Source of the DNA: Bifidobacterium rousetti
GTDB lineage: Bacteria; Actinomycetota; Actinomycetes; Actinomycetales; Bifidobacteriaceae
NCBI RefSeq assembly: GCF_008698235.1
Contig: NZ_PEBH01000007.1
Location: forward strand, 1-64,000
Length of the DNA: 64,000 bases
Reading direction: 5' to 3'
Below, one piece after another: positions 28,289-37,843 of the stretch. The translations under genes and the position numbers were made by a program. Positions within the stretch are counted from its first letter, which is position 1. Each line of letters begins with the position of its first letter. The notes below the pieces were generated by a model, which worked only from the letters and a program-made list of their open reading frames with translations, searched no databases and was not told where the DNA came from.

Positions 28289-29761
28289 TCATTCGCCGAG
28301 GTAGGCGGCGGCCAGGGACTTCAGGCGCGCCTCGAAGCGCGGCCAGTCGGTCTTCATCGCGGTCAGGAGCTTGAGATCGGAGACGCAGCCGATGGGCATC
28401 CACGCGATCTCCTTGCTCTCGTCGTCGTTCGCGTGCGGCAGGACGGACCGGCCCGGCCGCTCGAACGCGAAGACCGTGGTGTAGGCCCACGGACCGTGGT
28501 CCTCGCGGTAGGAGCCGACCACCTCGATGTCCTCGGGGGTGATGTTCGCCTCCTCGTAGCTTTCGCGCAGCGCCCCCTCGATCGGCGACTCGCCGTCGGC
28601 GGTGGCGCCGCCCGGGATGCCCCACGTACCGCCCTCGGCCGACCACGACGCGCGATGCTGCATGACGACATGCGTCACCTCGCCGGTGCGCGGGTCGCGC
28701 CGGGCCAGCAGGATGCCGGACGCGCCGTTCGTGCCCCAGTGCTTGCGGCCGCACGCGCAGTCGATCCAGCCGTCGCCCGGCTGATGCACGTTCTCCTTCG
28801 GCGGCAGCTCCTTGCCGTCGGCGCCCAGCACGCCCGGCTCGCTCTCGCCGCGCACCACGTTCCACAGATCGGTCCATTCGACGCCGAGCTCGCCCGTCAG
28901 GCGGCGCAGCAGCGGCAGGCTGATGCCGATGACGCCGTGCGGATCACCCTCGATCGACTCGATGAACGCGCCGCCGAAGCCCTCGAGCGTGAACGATCCC
29001 GCCACCTCGAGCGGCTCGCCGGTGGCGATATACCGTTCGATGTCCTTGTCGGAGAACTCGGCGAAATGGACGATCGCCCGGCTCGCGCCGCGCGCCACGC
29101 GCCCGGAGGCGAAGTCGACGACGCAGTGGCCGGTCCACAGCTCGCCGGTCGCCCCGCTCATGCGGCGTAGGCGTTCGCGCGCCACGTCGGCGCTGTGCGG
29201 CTTGCCGTAGCATTCACCGTCCATGAGGAACATCGAATCGCAGCCGATGATGAGCGGGCCGACCTCGGCGCGCGTCAGGCCCGGCTGCAACGCGACGACG
29301 TTGGAGATCGGCTCGGTGACGGTCGGGATGTCGACGCCGGAGAAGTCGCGCGTCGTGGCGATCGTGTCCTTCGAATAGTCGATCGACTCCGGGGCGACGG
29401 ACGCGGCGGCGGACGATCCGGCGGAAGCGGACGATCCGGCGGCCCCGCGCGCCTCATCCTCGGCGATGACCTCCTCGGCGCGCAGCGGGTAGGCGATGAC
29501 GCGCTCGCCGGTCGCGGCGGCGGCCGTCGCGGCGACCTCGCGGTAGGCGCGGTAGACGGCGTCGGCCTTCGCGCCGGCGAGGACCGTCACACGCTGCCCG
29601 ACACTCAGATCATCGACCGTGACGCCATGCTCACGCGCGAAGTCCTCGAGCGCGGCCGGCTCGTCGACGTGCGAGACGCGGATCGTCGGGCACACGCCGG
29701 CCGAGTACAGCACGTCGCGACGCGGGCGGGATTTGGAGGCCAGAATCACGGGAACGGACAT
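28289..29761 (-). CDS. Maf-like nucleotide pyrophosphatase fused to a NUDIX hydrolase
   Basis: 490 residues. The N-terminal Maf domain starts VILASKSRPRRDVLYSAGV and includes AGAKADAVYR and the catalytic-type IIGCDSMFLMDGE; RMSGATGELWTGHCV follows. A ~75-residue low-complexity insertion (about 90-165) splits the Maf domain. The C-terminal NUDIX domain begins near residue 335 and has a near-complete box, GGATADGESPIEGALRESYE then EANI, where the usual final Gly is Asn. A CACGRKHWG segment precedes it. The fusion should sanitise non-canonical or oxidised nucleotides. Divergent from the sigma factor gene. Confidence 0.85.
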   Translation of the reverse strand: MSVPVILASKSRPRRDVLYSAGVCPTIRVSHVDEPAALEDFAREHGVTVDDLSVGQRVTVLAGAKADAVYRAYREVAATAAAATGERVIAYPLRAEEVIAEDEARGAAGSSASAGSSAAASVAPESIDYSKDTIATTRDFSGVDIPTVTEPISNVVALQPGLTRAEVGPLIIGCDSMFLMDGECYGKPHSADVARERLRRMSGATGELWTGHCVVDFASGRVARGASRAIVHFAEFSDKDIERYIATGEPLEVAGSFTLEGFGGAFIESIEGDPHGVIGISLPLLRRLTGELGVEWTDLWNVVRGESEPGVLGADGKELPPKENVHQPGDGWIDCACGRKHWGTNGASGILLARRDPRTGEVTHVVMQHRASWSAEGGTWGIPGGATADGESPIEGALRESYEEANITPEDIEVVGSYREDHGPWAYTTVFAFERPGRSVLPHANDDESKEIAWMPIGCVSDLKLLTAMKTDWPRFEARLKSLAAAYLGE

Positions 29762-29993
29762 ACACCCTCCTGACGTAGGTTCACCGCACTACCAGCGGTT
29801 CATTCAGCGGTTCTACCAGCATTGTATGGATTGGCGCGGGCATTGCGTCCCGTACGACCCGGCCGTCGACCAAGCCACCAACCAAGCCACCGCACCAGCC
29901 ACTCCCGACACGCCCGGGCGGGATTCGCCGCAACGATGCGCCGCCCGCACACGTATATACCTGTGAACGCAACGACAAGGAATCCCGGAGGCG

Positions 29994-30599
29994 ATGATGG
30001 GCTGGTTCACGGCGCGCAAGGACGACGCGACCGACCGCGCCGCGATCGACCGCCGTCTGATTCGCGCGATCGTACGGCACGGCTCGCGCACCGCGGCCGA
30101 CCAGCTGGTCCGCGCGTATTTCGACGACGTGCTCGCCTTCGTCTGGCGTATGACCGGCGACCGCGAGCGCGCGTTCGATCTGACTCAGGAGGCGATGATC
30201 GCCGCGTTGCGCTCGCTTGCCGGATACGACCCCGACAAGGCGTCGCTGCGCACATGGCTGTATGCCATCGCCTCGCACAAGGTGATCGACGCACGCCGCG
30301 CGAATCGAATCGTCATCGCACCGATGCCGTTGGACGAGACGGTTGGCGGCGATGATCCGATCCACGCCCGCGACCCGGCCGACATCCAGACCGACGTCGA
30401 CCTGCTCGCCCGCATCGACGCCTTTGTGGGCCGGTTCGATGCCGGCACGCAGGAGATCTTCCATCTGCACACGGCCGCGGACCTCACGTTCCCGCAGATC
30501 GCGCAGGCCCGCGGCGAACGCACCGAGGCCGTGAAGGCCCGGTACTACCGACTGATCCAAGCGATTCGAAAGGAGTTCGGCGATGAACGCACGAACTGA
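29994..30599 (+). CDS. ECF-type RNA polymerase sigma factor
   Basis: 201 residues. Sigma-2 region: DDVLAFVWRMTGDRERAFDL with TQEAMIAALRSLAGYDP and ASLRTWLYAIASHKVID. Sigma-4 region: GTQEIFHLHTAADLTFPQIA and KARYYRLIQAIRKEF. GGAGGCG lies just before a double ATG. It overlaps the next gene by 17 bases and heads an operon with a membrane protein and an ABC transporter, the arrangement of ECF systems that control export. The target promoter was not identified. Confidence 0.88.
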   Translation: MMGWFTARKDDATDRAAIDRRLIRAIVRHGSRTAADQLVRAYFDDVLAFVWRMTGDRERAFDLTQEAMIAALRSLAGYDPDKASLRTWLYAIASHKVIDARRANRIVIAPMPLDETVGGDDPIHARDPADIQTDVDLLARIDAFVGRFDAGTQEIFHLHTAADLTFPQIAQARGERTEAVKARYYRLIQAIRKEFGDERTN

Positions 30600-31515
30600 T
30601 CGCACTACTGATCGCAAGGCGGACGGCCTATCCGCCGACGACGGCCCCGACGCCATGGAATCGCGAATCCTGCGGGCGATGGCCACGCGGGCGAATGCGC
30701 CGCGCCCCGGAGGCATCGTCGACTCGTCGACTCGGCGCGAGCGGGCGATCGCCGCCGTGGTCGAAGCGGGCGTGCCGAAACGTGTCACCTTATGGTCGAC
30801 GCTGGCTAAAGCGCGCGGTTCGCTGCGGTTGCGCGACCTGTTCTTCGGCGCATGGGATTGCGTGGCCGTCGCCCTCGTGATGACCGCGACCGTCTGGATG
30901 ATTCCGCTGCTGCAACTGCTGACGGACGCCCAGCATGTGCTCGCCCATCCCGGCACCGTCTACGCGATGGCGTTCCTGACCGCGCCGTTCCTGTACGGGG
31001 CCACGCATCTGCTCGTGCGGTTCAAGGAACATGAAAGCCGCACCGACGAGCTGCTGCGCACGATGCGCTGGTCGTTCACCCGGCTGTGCGCGCTGCGCAT
31101 GCTGGTGACGGGCGCGGCCGCGGCCACGCTCATCGTGGGCTACGCCGCGATCGTCGGCGCGGTGTACACGCAGCTGGGTCCCGCGGAAGGCGGTGTCGGC
31201 GGGATTATCGTTCCGGCCGCGCGACTGTCGCTTGTCACGCTACTCGGCGTGGCCTTCAGCGCACTGTTCGTGTTCGGCATCGTCCAGCTCGCGGCGGATG
31301 CGCACGTCCGCTGGCCCGGATCGATGCTCGTGATACCGCCCCTGTGGGTGGCGTTGTGCGTGATACTGCTGGTCTGGAACGACTCCCTGGCGCCGCTGCT
31401 GTCCAACCTGCCGCCGATGGTCGCGCTGGTCACCGCCGTGGCGACGGGCGCGGCGTATTTCACCGCGATGGCACGGTTCGCGCGATCGGAACCGGTCAGA
31501 ACGCAAATCGCGTAA
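30583..31515 (+). CDS. Six-span membrane protein coupled to the ECF sigma factor (possible anti-sigma)
   Basis: 310 residues. A soluble N-terminus of about 85 residues (MESRILRAMATRANAPRPGG) is followed by about six membrane segments between residues 90 and 300. There is no classical zinc anti-sigma motif (HxxxCxxC). The start lies inside the sigma gene with AAGGAG upstream. Position and topology suggest an anti-sigma factor or sensor, as with the small membrane proteins of the Bacillus sigY operon; this is an inference. Confidence 0.65.
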   Translation: MNARTDRTTDRKADGLSADDGPDAMESRILRAMATRANAPRPGGIVDSSTRRERAIAAVVEAGVPKRVTLWSTLAKARGSLRLRDLFFGAWDCVAVALVMTATVWMIPLLQLLTDAQHVLAHPGTVYAMAFLTAPFLYGATHLLVRFKEHESRTDELLRTMRWSFTRLCALRMLVTGAAAATLIVGYAAIVGAVYTQLGPAEGGVGGIIVPAARLSLVTLLGVAFSALFVFGIVQLAADAHVRWPGSMLVIPPLWVALCVILLVWNDSLAPLLSNLPPMVALVTAVATGAAYFTAMARFARSEPVRTQIA

Positions 31516-31618
31516 CAACGCAAGGCACATATCCTCGGCGTGCCTCTTCTTCCTTGGCCCATACCCGCCCCTTCATCCCGTTACCCCACCGATTCACCGC
31601 TCCCGAAAGGACCCCGCA

Positions 31619-32518
31619 ATGCTCACCGTTGACAACGTATCCAAGAAACTGTCCGGCAAAACCATCCTGCACGACATCAACCTCGAGTTCGACCATGGCG
31701 TCTACGGCCTGCTGGCGCCGAACGGCGCGGGCAAGACCACGCTGATGAAGCTCCTGACTACGTTGTTGTTCCCCGATTCCGGCTCGATCCGACTAGACGG
31801 CGAGGACATCGTGGCGCTCGGCGAGCGCTATCGCGGCCAGGTTGGGTATCTGCCGCAGGACTTCGGCTATTACCCCGGTTACACGCCCCGCCGGTTCCTG
31901 CGCTACATCGCCGCGTTGCAGGGCATGCCCCGGCGCGGATCGGACGAGCGCATCGACGCGATGCTCGCCATGGTGGGTCTCTCCGATGACGCCGACAAGC
32001 GGATGCGCACGTTCTCGGGCGGCATGATCCAGCGCGTCGGCATCGCGCAGGCGCTCGTGCACGACCCGCGCATCCTGATCCTCGACGAGCCGACCGCCGG
32101 ACTCGATCCGAAGGAGCGCGTGCGATTCCGCAACATCATCCACTCGCTCGCCGCCGATCGCATCGTGATCCTCTCCACCCACATCGTCTCCGATCTGGAG
32201 ACGATCGCAGGCCATATCGTCATGCTGCGCGACGGCACGGTGTACGCGGACGCCTCCCCCGCCGACCTCTGCGCGTCGCTGGCGGGCAGGATCTACGAAG
32301 TGCCGGCCGGCACGCCGCTCGCCGACGACCAGCGTCTGCTGTCCGAGGTGCAGTATGGCGGCGTGACGCGGCTGCGCATCTACTCGGAGCGTCCCGTCGC
32401 CGGTGCCGCCGACACGGCCTCCCCCACGGCGGCAGGCCCCGCAGTCGGCCCCGTGACAGGCCCGATCATGGTCGCGCCGAATCTCGAGGACGCGTTCCTC
32501 GTCATCTACGGAGGCTGA
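31619..32518 (+). CDS. ABC transporter ATP-binding protein
   Basis: 299 residues of the CcmA/BcrA type: Walker A LLAPNGAGKTTLMK, Q-loop YLPQDFGYYPGYTP, signature FSGGMIQR, Walker B ILILDEPTAGLDPKE, and H-loop STHIVSDLE. A C-terminal domain of ~90 residues includes an Ala/Pro/Gly linker. One base separates it from the first permease. It powers the heterodimeric exporter encoded next. Confidence 0.9.
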   Translation: MLTVDNVSKKLSGKTILHDINLEFDHGVYGLLAPNGAGKTTLMKLLTTLLFPDSGSIRLDGEDIVALGERYRGQVGYLPQDFGYYPGYTPRRFLRYIAALQGMPRRGSDERIDAMLAMVGLSDDADKRMRTFSGGMIQRVGIAQALVHDPRILILDEPTAGLDPKERVRFRNIIHSLAADRIVILSTHIVSDLETIAGHIVMLRDGTVYADASPADLCASLAGRIYEVPAGTPLADDQRLLSEVQYGGVTRLRIYSERPVAGAADTASPTAAGPAVGPVTGPIMVAPNLEDAFLVIYGG

Positions 32519-32519
32519 C

Positions 32520-33716
32520 ATGGCCGCATCCCCTCACCCGCTGAGATTCACCGGCGGCGAGCTCGCCAAGATCGCACGGCTGCCACTCGTCTGGGCGATC
32601 ATCGTCCTGTGCGCGCTGGTGAATCTGCTGATGGCCGCGACGGCGCCGGCGAACACCGTCGCCCGATACAACTATGCGAGCGCCGTCGCCGTGACCATCG
32701 GCGGGACGGTCGGCCCCGACTTCGACCGGGAGCTCACGCACGCCACCGCCGTCAATGCGAGGATTCCCGAGGAATCCACGATGACCGCGGACGAGCTGCA
32801 CCGACAGCTGACCGCGGTCACGCGCGGCGCCACGAACACGCTCGCCGCCTACGACACGGCGTCCACGCGCGACGCGATGCTCGCGCAGGTCGCCGGCGAT
32901 CCTGTGGCCATGTGGCTGATGCGCCACAAGTACGACGCCTACGCCGCGCGCGTGGCCCATCTGGCGGCCACCGGCGCGGCATTGGATCTGGCGGCCGGCT
33001 CGGCCACCGATCCGACGCTGCTCCATTGGTCAAGCATGACCGGATACCTGTTCTTCGAGACGTGCGCGTTGGCCGTGCTGCTCATGGCGTTGGCGCTCGG
33101 CTACGAACGCACGGCGGGCACCGAGCAGCTCATGACGGCCACGCGCATCGGACGGCGACTGGTCGCGCCGAAGATCGCGGCGGGCCTGATCGCCTCGACA
33201 ATCGCGTACCTGACACTCGTGGCGGCGATCGTCGCGCCGTATCTCATGGTGTTCGACGTGCGCGGCGTATGGGGCGCGAGCGTGGCGAGCCAGTTCAACA
33301 CGGTGTTCGGGCAACGACCGTTCGTCACCTGGTGGGATCTGACCATCGGACAGTACCTGTTCGTACGGCTGGCGCTGGGTCTGGCAATCACACTGTGCTT
33401 CGCGCTGTTCACGGCGACGCTCGGGCTACTGGTGCGCAACACGTTCGTGGTGGCGGGATGCGTGGGTGTCACCGTGCTGCTGGTCATCGGCGCGGTGGGC
33501 GCCGCGCATGCGACAGGGTCGCCGTGGATCGCGTGGATCGGCGGGTTCAACCCGGTGGGCGTGCTGCTGCTGCGCGAACAGTGGTTCACCGAACTCGGCT
33601 TGGATGCGCCCACCGCCTTCTGGGAGACCGGCGTGACCGCCTGCTCGCTCGTATATCTCACGGCCGCATTGGCTGCGGCCCGACGGGCGTTCGACCACAG
33701 GGATCTGGTCTCCTGA
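32520..33716 (+). CDS. ABC-2-type transporter permease subunit 1
   Basis: 398 residues. A first membrane segment (about 18-40) is followed by a ~130-residue extracytoplasmic domain and then five or more segments (about 165-390). The GYERTAGTEQLMTATRIGRR loop between segments resembles the coupling region of ABC-2 permeases. It pairs with the ATPase upstream and the second permease downstream. The substrate is unknown; peptides or antimicrobials are typical for the class. Confidence 0.78.
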   Translation: MAASPHPLRFTGGELAKIARLPLVWAIIVLCALVNLLMAATAPANTVARYNYASAVAVTIGGTVGPDFDRELTHATAVNARIPEESTMTADELHRQLTAVTRGATNTLAAYDTASTRDAMLAQVAGDPVAMWLMRHKYDAYAARVAHLAATGAALDLAAGSATDPTLLHWSSMTGYLFFETCALAVLLMALALGYERTAGTEQLMTATRIGRRLVAPKIAAGLIASTIAYLTLVAAIVAPYLMVFDVRGVWGASVASQFNTVFGQRPFVTWWDLTIGQYLFVRLALGLAITLCFALFTATLGLLVRNTFVVAGCVGVTVLLVIGAVGAAHATGSPWIAWIGGFNPVGVLLLREQWFTELGLDAPTAFWETGVTACSLVYLTAALAAARRAFDHRDLVS

Positions 33717-33779
33717 ACCGCCATCATCACCTGCAAGACCACACTCACAACACTCGCAACACTCGCAAAAGGAGTCATC

Positions 33780-35351
33780 ATGACATTGTTCGCCGCGGAA
33801 ATGCGCAAAATCTGGCGCCCGCTTCCCATACTGATCCTTCTCGCCATGGGCGCGCTGTGGACGTTCGTCGGCATCATGCCCGCCTATCAGGCCTTTACGG
33901 AAACCGAACGCAGCGTGGGCTTCACGGCTCTCGATCTGACCAGCGAGCGCCGGCTTATCAACCGCTACGGCCCGCTCACCGACCAGACCACCATCGAGAG
34001 GATGAAGGCCGACATCCCGCGTCTGGAGCGGCAGGCCACACACGACATCCAAGCGCACCCGGCCGAGGCGAAGACGCTCGGCATCACCGATTTCACAGGA
34101 TACGAACGATGGTATGACTCAATCGCCGATGGGACGTTCTACCCCACAGACACACCCAATACGCCCGTCGCCGGCAGGACCTCGACCGGGGCGCGCACGG
34201 CCGAAAGCGCGGCCATCGACGCCGCCAGACGGGCGAAGGACCCGACCGCGCACATGACCGAGGAGCAGCAACGCGCGATGAACGAGGCGGACCGCGTCAT
34301 CACCCAGGATTCCGAGGCGTTGCAGGATCTGTACGGCATCTCCCTCATCATCGGGAGCTTCCCCATCACGCAGGCCGACGCGCAGCGCAATCTGACGAAC
34401 TCGGTGGAGATGCTGCGTTCCACCGCCGACACCGACAAACCGGTCACGCCGTTGCAGCGGCAGTCCGCGCACGACTATCAGGCGGAGACGGCGAACGGCT
34501 GGGGTGGCGAGACCGCCGGCGGATGCGCCGCCATGGACGCCACCGGCGAAGGCTGCAATCCGGAGGACGCCACGCTCGGCTCGCAGTCGTACCGTGTGCC
34601 CGGCACCATGCCGGGCGCCGTGACCGGGCGGCTGGCCCGTTACGCCGCGGATCCCGGCCGGTCCAGCTACATCCAGTACTCCATCGTGGAGGACACATGG
34701 GCGTACGCCTTCACGGTCGCGGCCTTCGCGGTGATCGCCTCCGCCGCGCTCACCGTACCGGTGATGGTGCGTGACCGGGGCCGCCGCATGACCCAGCTGC
34801 AGTGGGCGTCACGTTCCGGACGGGCCGGACAGCGTGTGCGCGTGGCGGCCGTGGCGGTCAGTTCGCTGATCATCGGCGTGGGTTCACTGGCCGCGTTCGG
34901 CGTGCCATTGGCGGTGATGCTGCGTGACTTCCTGACCGTACCGGTGCTGAACCTCAACTCGAACGCGTCTATCGCCGGCATCTCGTTCGAGATGCCCTTC
35001 GGCGTGCCGATCGTGCCGTGGGCGTACTGGACGTTCGGGCAATATCTGGCGATCATCGGCGCGACGATCGTGGCGCTGACCGTGGCCGTGACGATGCTGG
35101 GCGCATGGCTGTGCCGTTCCACGCGCTCGATCATCCGCATGCTGCTGGTGATGGTGCCGTTGCTGGCGCTGGTGTTGCTGCCGGCACGGATCATCTACTT
35201 CCCGAACATGTTCCTGATGGGCAATTGGCTGACGAACCGTCTCACCGTGCCCGGTCTCGAGGCATGGCTGCCGCTCGCCGCGCTGCTGTTGGCCGCGTTG
35301 GCGTGGGCCGTCTCGCTGCGACGACTGCGCCAACGCGAACTGCTGCGGTGA
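33780..35351 (+). CDS. ABC-2-type transporter permease subunit 2 with large extracytoplasmic domain
   Basis: 523 residues, AAAAGGAG upstream. N-terminal membrane segment at about 14-32, then a long extracytoplasmic region (about 33-305) that contains two cysteines within GGCAAMDATGEGC. Five or six membrane segments follow, with a loop RGRRMTQLQWASRSGRAGQR equivalent to that of permease 1. It ends the operon, 44 bases from convergent thrB. Confidence 0.75.
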   Translation: MTLFAAEMRKIWRPLPILILLAMGALWTFVGIMPAYQAFTETERSVGFTALDLTSERRLINRYGPLTDQTTIERMKADIPRLERQATHDIQAHPAEAKTLGITDFTGYERWYDSIADGTFYPTDTPNTPVAGRTSTGARTAESAAIDAARRAKDPTAHMTEEQQRAMNEADRVITQDSEALQDLYGISLIIGSFPITQADAQRNLTNSVEMLRSTADTDKPVTPLQRQSAHDYQAETANGWGGETAGGCAAMDATGEGCNPEDATLGSQSYRVPGTMPGAVTGRLARYAADPGRSSYIQYSIVEDTWAYAFTVAAFAVIASAALTVPVMVRDRGRRMTQLQWASRSGRAGQRVRVAAVAVSSLIIGVGSLAAFGVPLAVMLRDFLTVPVLNLNSNASIAGISFEMPFGVPIVPWAYWTFGQYLAIIGATIVALTVAVTMLGAWLCRSTRSIIRMLLVMVPLLALVLLPARIIYFPNMFLMGNWLTNRLTVPGLEAWLPLAALLLAALAWAVSLRRLRQRELLR

Positions 35352-35395
35352 ACGGCGGCCTGGCTACCGCCCATTCACTATCGCCGCTACCGACG

Positions 35396-36502
35396 CTATC
35401 GCCGTTCGATCTCGACGCCGGTGGTGTTGATCGGCAGGTGCAAGGCCCTCCAATGCCCGGAGGCGAGCTGGGATGCGGCGACCTCGTCGATCGCGGCGCG
35501 GGCGTCGCCGTAGTGCAGCACAAGCACGCACGGGCCGGCGCCGGAGACGGCGGCCGCGTAGCCCTTGGAGCGGAACAGCTCGATCAGCTCGGTCGACGGC
35601 GGCATCAGGCTCCCGCGATACGGCTGGTGGAGACGGTCCTGCGTGGCGGTGAACAGCAGCGCGTTGGCCTGCGCGGCGGCCGTGGCGAACGCGGCCGGGC
35701 TGACGGCGGTGCTTACGCCCGCAGCGCCGGTTCCCGCCGCGCCGACACCCGCACCCAGCGACTCGGCACCGCCCTGCGCCGCGGCCTGCGCGAGCACGAC
35801 CGGGTTCATCGCCGCGGGCAGAAGCCCGACGCGCGAGACGTTGTAGACGGCGTCCTTGTGCAGGATCTCCTTGGGCAGCGCCTGACGCGCCTTCTCGGTG
35901 GACAGCTCGTAGTCGGGCACGAACACGGCCGCGGTGATCGCCGGGTCGACCGGGTAGTTGATCGTGTGGAAGCCGCCGTGCAGCGGCTCGCCGCCGGGGA
36001 TGGCGACCGAGCCGACGCCCTCGGCGGTCGTGAAGTCCCACGAGACGGTCAAGCCGCCGAACACGGCCGGCGCGACGTTGTCCGGGTGACCTTCGATGAC
36101 CGCGGCCATGTCGAAGATGGCCGCGCGGTTGAGCTCACCTGGCTGCGCGAACGCGGCCGCCGCCGCGATGCCGGCGACGATCGCCTCGGCGGACGAGCCC
36201 ATGCCGCGCGCCTGCGGGATGTTGTTCGTCGCCTCGAGCGTGAAGCCGAGACGGCCGAGGCCGAGCGTGGCGCACGCGCGGCGGAACGTGGAGACGACCA
36301 GATGCGTCTCGTCGCGCGGGAGCGTGTCCTCGCCCTCGCCGTGGATGATCACACGCGCGACGCCATCGGACGGATCGTCGTTGAGCGTGAAGGTGAGCTC
36401 GTCGTGGTAGTCGAGCGCGAGGCCGACCGTGTCGAAGCCGGAGCCGAGGTTCGCGCTCGTCGCGGGCACGCGGACATGGACGCTGGTGCAGATGGGGTTC
36501 AT
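35396..36502 (-). CDS. thrB: Homoserine kinase
   Basis: 368 residues, GHMP kinase. It starts MNPICTSVHVRVPATSANLG; ATP-binding motif PQARGMGSSAEAIVAG near residue 95; C-terminal GYAAAVSGAGPCVLVL. An Ala/Gly-rich insertion of about 35 residues lies near residues 245-280. It phosphorylates homoserine in threonine synthesis. It lies 24 bases downstream of hom. Confidence 0.94.
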   Translation of the reverse strand: MNPICTSVHVRVPATSANLGSGFDTVGLALDYHDELTFTLNDDPSDGVARVIIHGEGEDTLPRDETHLVVSTFRRACATLGLGRLGFTLEATNNIPQARGMGSSAEAIVAGIAAAAAFAQPGELNRAAIFDMAAVIEGHPDNVAPAVFGGLTVSWDFTTAEGVGSVAIPGGEPLHGGFHTINYPVDPAITAAVFVPDYELSTEKARQALPKEILHKDAVYNVSRVGLLPAAMNPVVLAQAAAQGGAESLGAGVGAAGTGAAGVSTAVSPAAFATAAAQANALLFTATQDRLHQPYRGSLMPPSTELIELFRSKGYAAAVSGAGPCVLVLHYGDARAAIDEVAASQLASGHWRALHLPINTTGVEIERR

Positions 36503-36526
36503 GGTCAGTCAGCCGATCCGGAAAGA

Positions 36527-37843
36527 TCAGTCCAGCACGCGCAGGATGGACGGCTGACCGGTGACGAAGTCGAGGGCCTGCACGGCCTTGACCGTCTCGC
36601 GCAGCGTGACCTCGTCGGTCAGGTGCGTGACGAGGCGCAGCTGCTGGACCTCGCCGTCATAGCCCGGGGCCTTGAGCGAGGGCTTCAGGTCCTGGTTGAC
36701 GCCGTTGATCGACACGCCGTTCTTCGCGAACTCGGCGGCGATCGCCGCGAGCACGCCCGGCTTGTCGTGGATGAGGAATCGCACGGCGAACGCGGCCTTG
36801 GAGGCGTTGATCGGCGCCTTCTTCAGGTCCTTGTACAGCGGGATGGACGGGCCGGTGCAGCCCGCGGCGATGTGGCGGGCGACCGTCACGACGTCGCCGA
36901 CGACGGCGGAGGCGGTCGGCGCGCCACCGGCGCCGCGGCCGTAGAACATGAGGTCGTCGGCGGCCTCGGCCTTGACGAAGATCGCGTTGAAGGAGCCGTG
37001 CACGCTGGCCAGCGGGTGGCTCTCGGAGATGAGCGCCGGGTAGACGCGCGCGGAGACGCCGGCCTCGCCGTTCTCGACGACGGCGAGCAGCTTGATGACC
37101 TTGTGCTCGGCGGTGGCGGCGGCGATGTCGTCGGCGGTGATCGCGGTGATGCCCTCGACCGACACGTCGTCGATGGTGACGGGCGTGTGGAAGCCGAGCG
37201 TGGCCATGATCGCGGCCTTGTTCGCCGCGTCGTAGCCCTCGATGTCGCCGGTCGGGTCGGCCTCGGCGTAGCCCTTGGCCTGCGCGTCCTTCAGTACGTC
37301 GTCGAACTGGAGGCCCTTGACGGTCATCTCGTCGAGGATGTAGTTGGTGGTGCCGTTGACGATGCCGAGCATGCTCGTCACCTTGTCGCCGACGAGGGAT
37401 TCGCGAAGCGGGCGCAGGAACGGGATCGCGCCGCCCACGGCCGCTTCGAAGTAGATGTCGACGCCCTTGGCCTCGGCCGCCGCGTAGATCTCCGGGCCGT
37501 ACTTGGCCAGCAGGGCCTTGTTCGCGGTGACGACGGAGGCGCCGGACTCGATCGCGGCGAGCACGAACGTGCGAGCCACGGTGGTGCCGCCGATCAGCTC
37601 GATGACGATGTCGGAGCTCGTGGCCACGCCCATCGTGTCGGTGGTGACGATCGACTGGTCGATCCACGGGAACTTCTCGGTCTCCTTCGGATCGAGGCAT
37701 GCCACGCCCGTCAGCTCGATCGGACGGCCGATGCGCGCGGCGAGCTCGTCCTTCTGCTCGACGATGAGACGGGCGGTCTGGGAGCCCACGGTGCCGGCGC
37801 CCAGCAGGCCGACGCGGATGGGGGTTGCGTTGTCGAAAGCCAC
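36527..37843 (-). CDS. hom: Homoserine dehydrogenase
   Basis: 438 residues. NAD(P) motif GLLGAGTVGSQ near residue 12, substrate motif VVTANKALLAKYGPE, EAAVGGAIPFLRPLRE, GIVNGTTNYIL, and GYAEADPTGDIEGYDAANK. A C-terminal ACT domain (about 355-430) gives feedback control, usually by threonine. First gene of hom-thrB. Confidence 0.95.
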   Translation of the reverse strand: MAFDNATPIRVGLLGAGTVGSQTARLIVEQKDELAARIGRPIELTGVACLDPKETEKFPWIDQSIVTTDTMGVATSSDIVIELIGGTTVARTFVLAAIESGASVVTANKALLAKYGPEIYAAAEAKGVDIYFEAAVGGAIPFLRPLRESLVGDKVTSMLGIVNGTTNYILDEMTVKGLQFDDVLKDAQAKGYAEADPTGDIEGYDAANKAAIMATLGFHTPVTIDDVSVEGITAITADDIAAATAEHKVIKLLAVVENGEAGVSARVYPALISESHPLASVHGSFNAIFVKAEAADDLMFYGRGAGGAPTASAVVGDVVTVARHIAAGCTGPSIPLYKDLKKAPINASKAAFAVRFLIHDKPGVLAAIAAEFAKNGVSINGVNQDLKPSLKAPGYDGEVQQLRLVTHLTDEVTLRETVKAVQALDFVTGQPSILRVLD

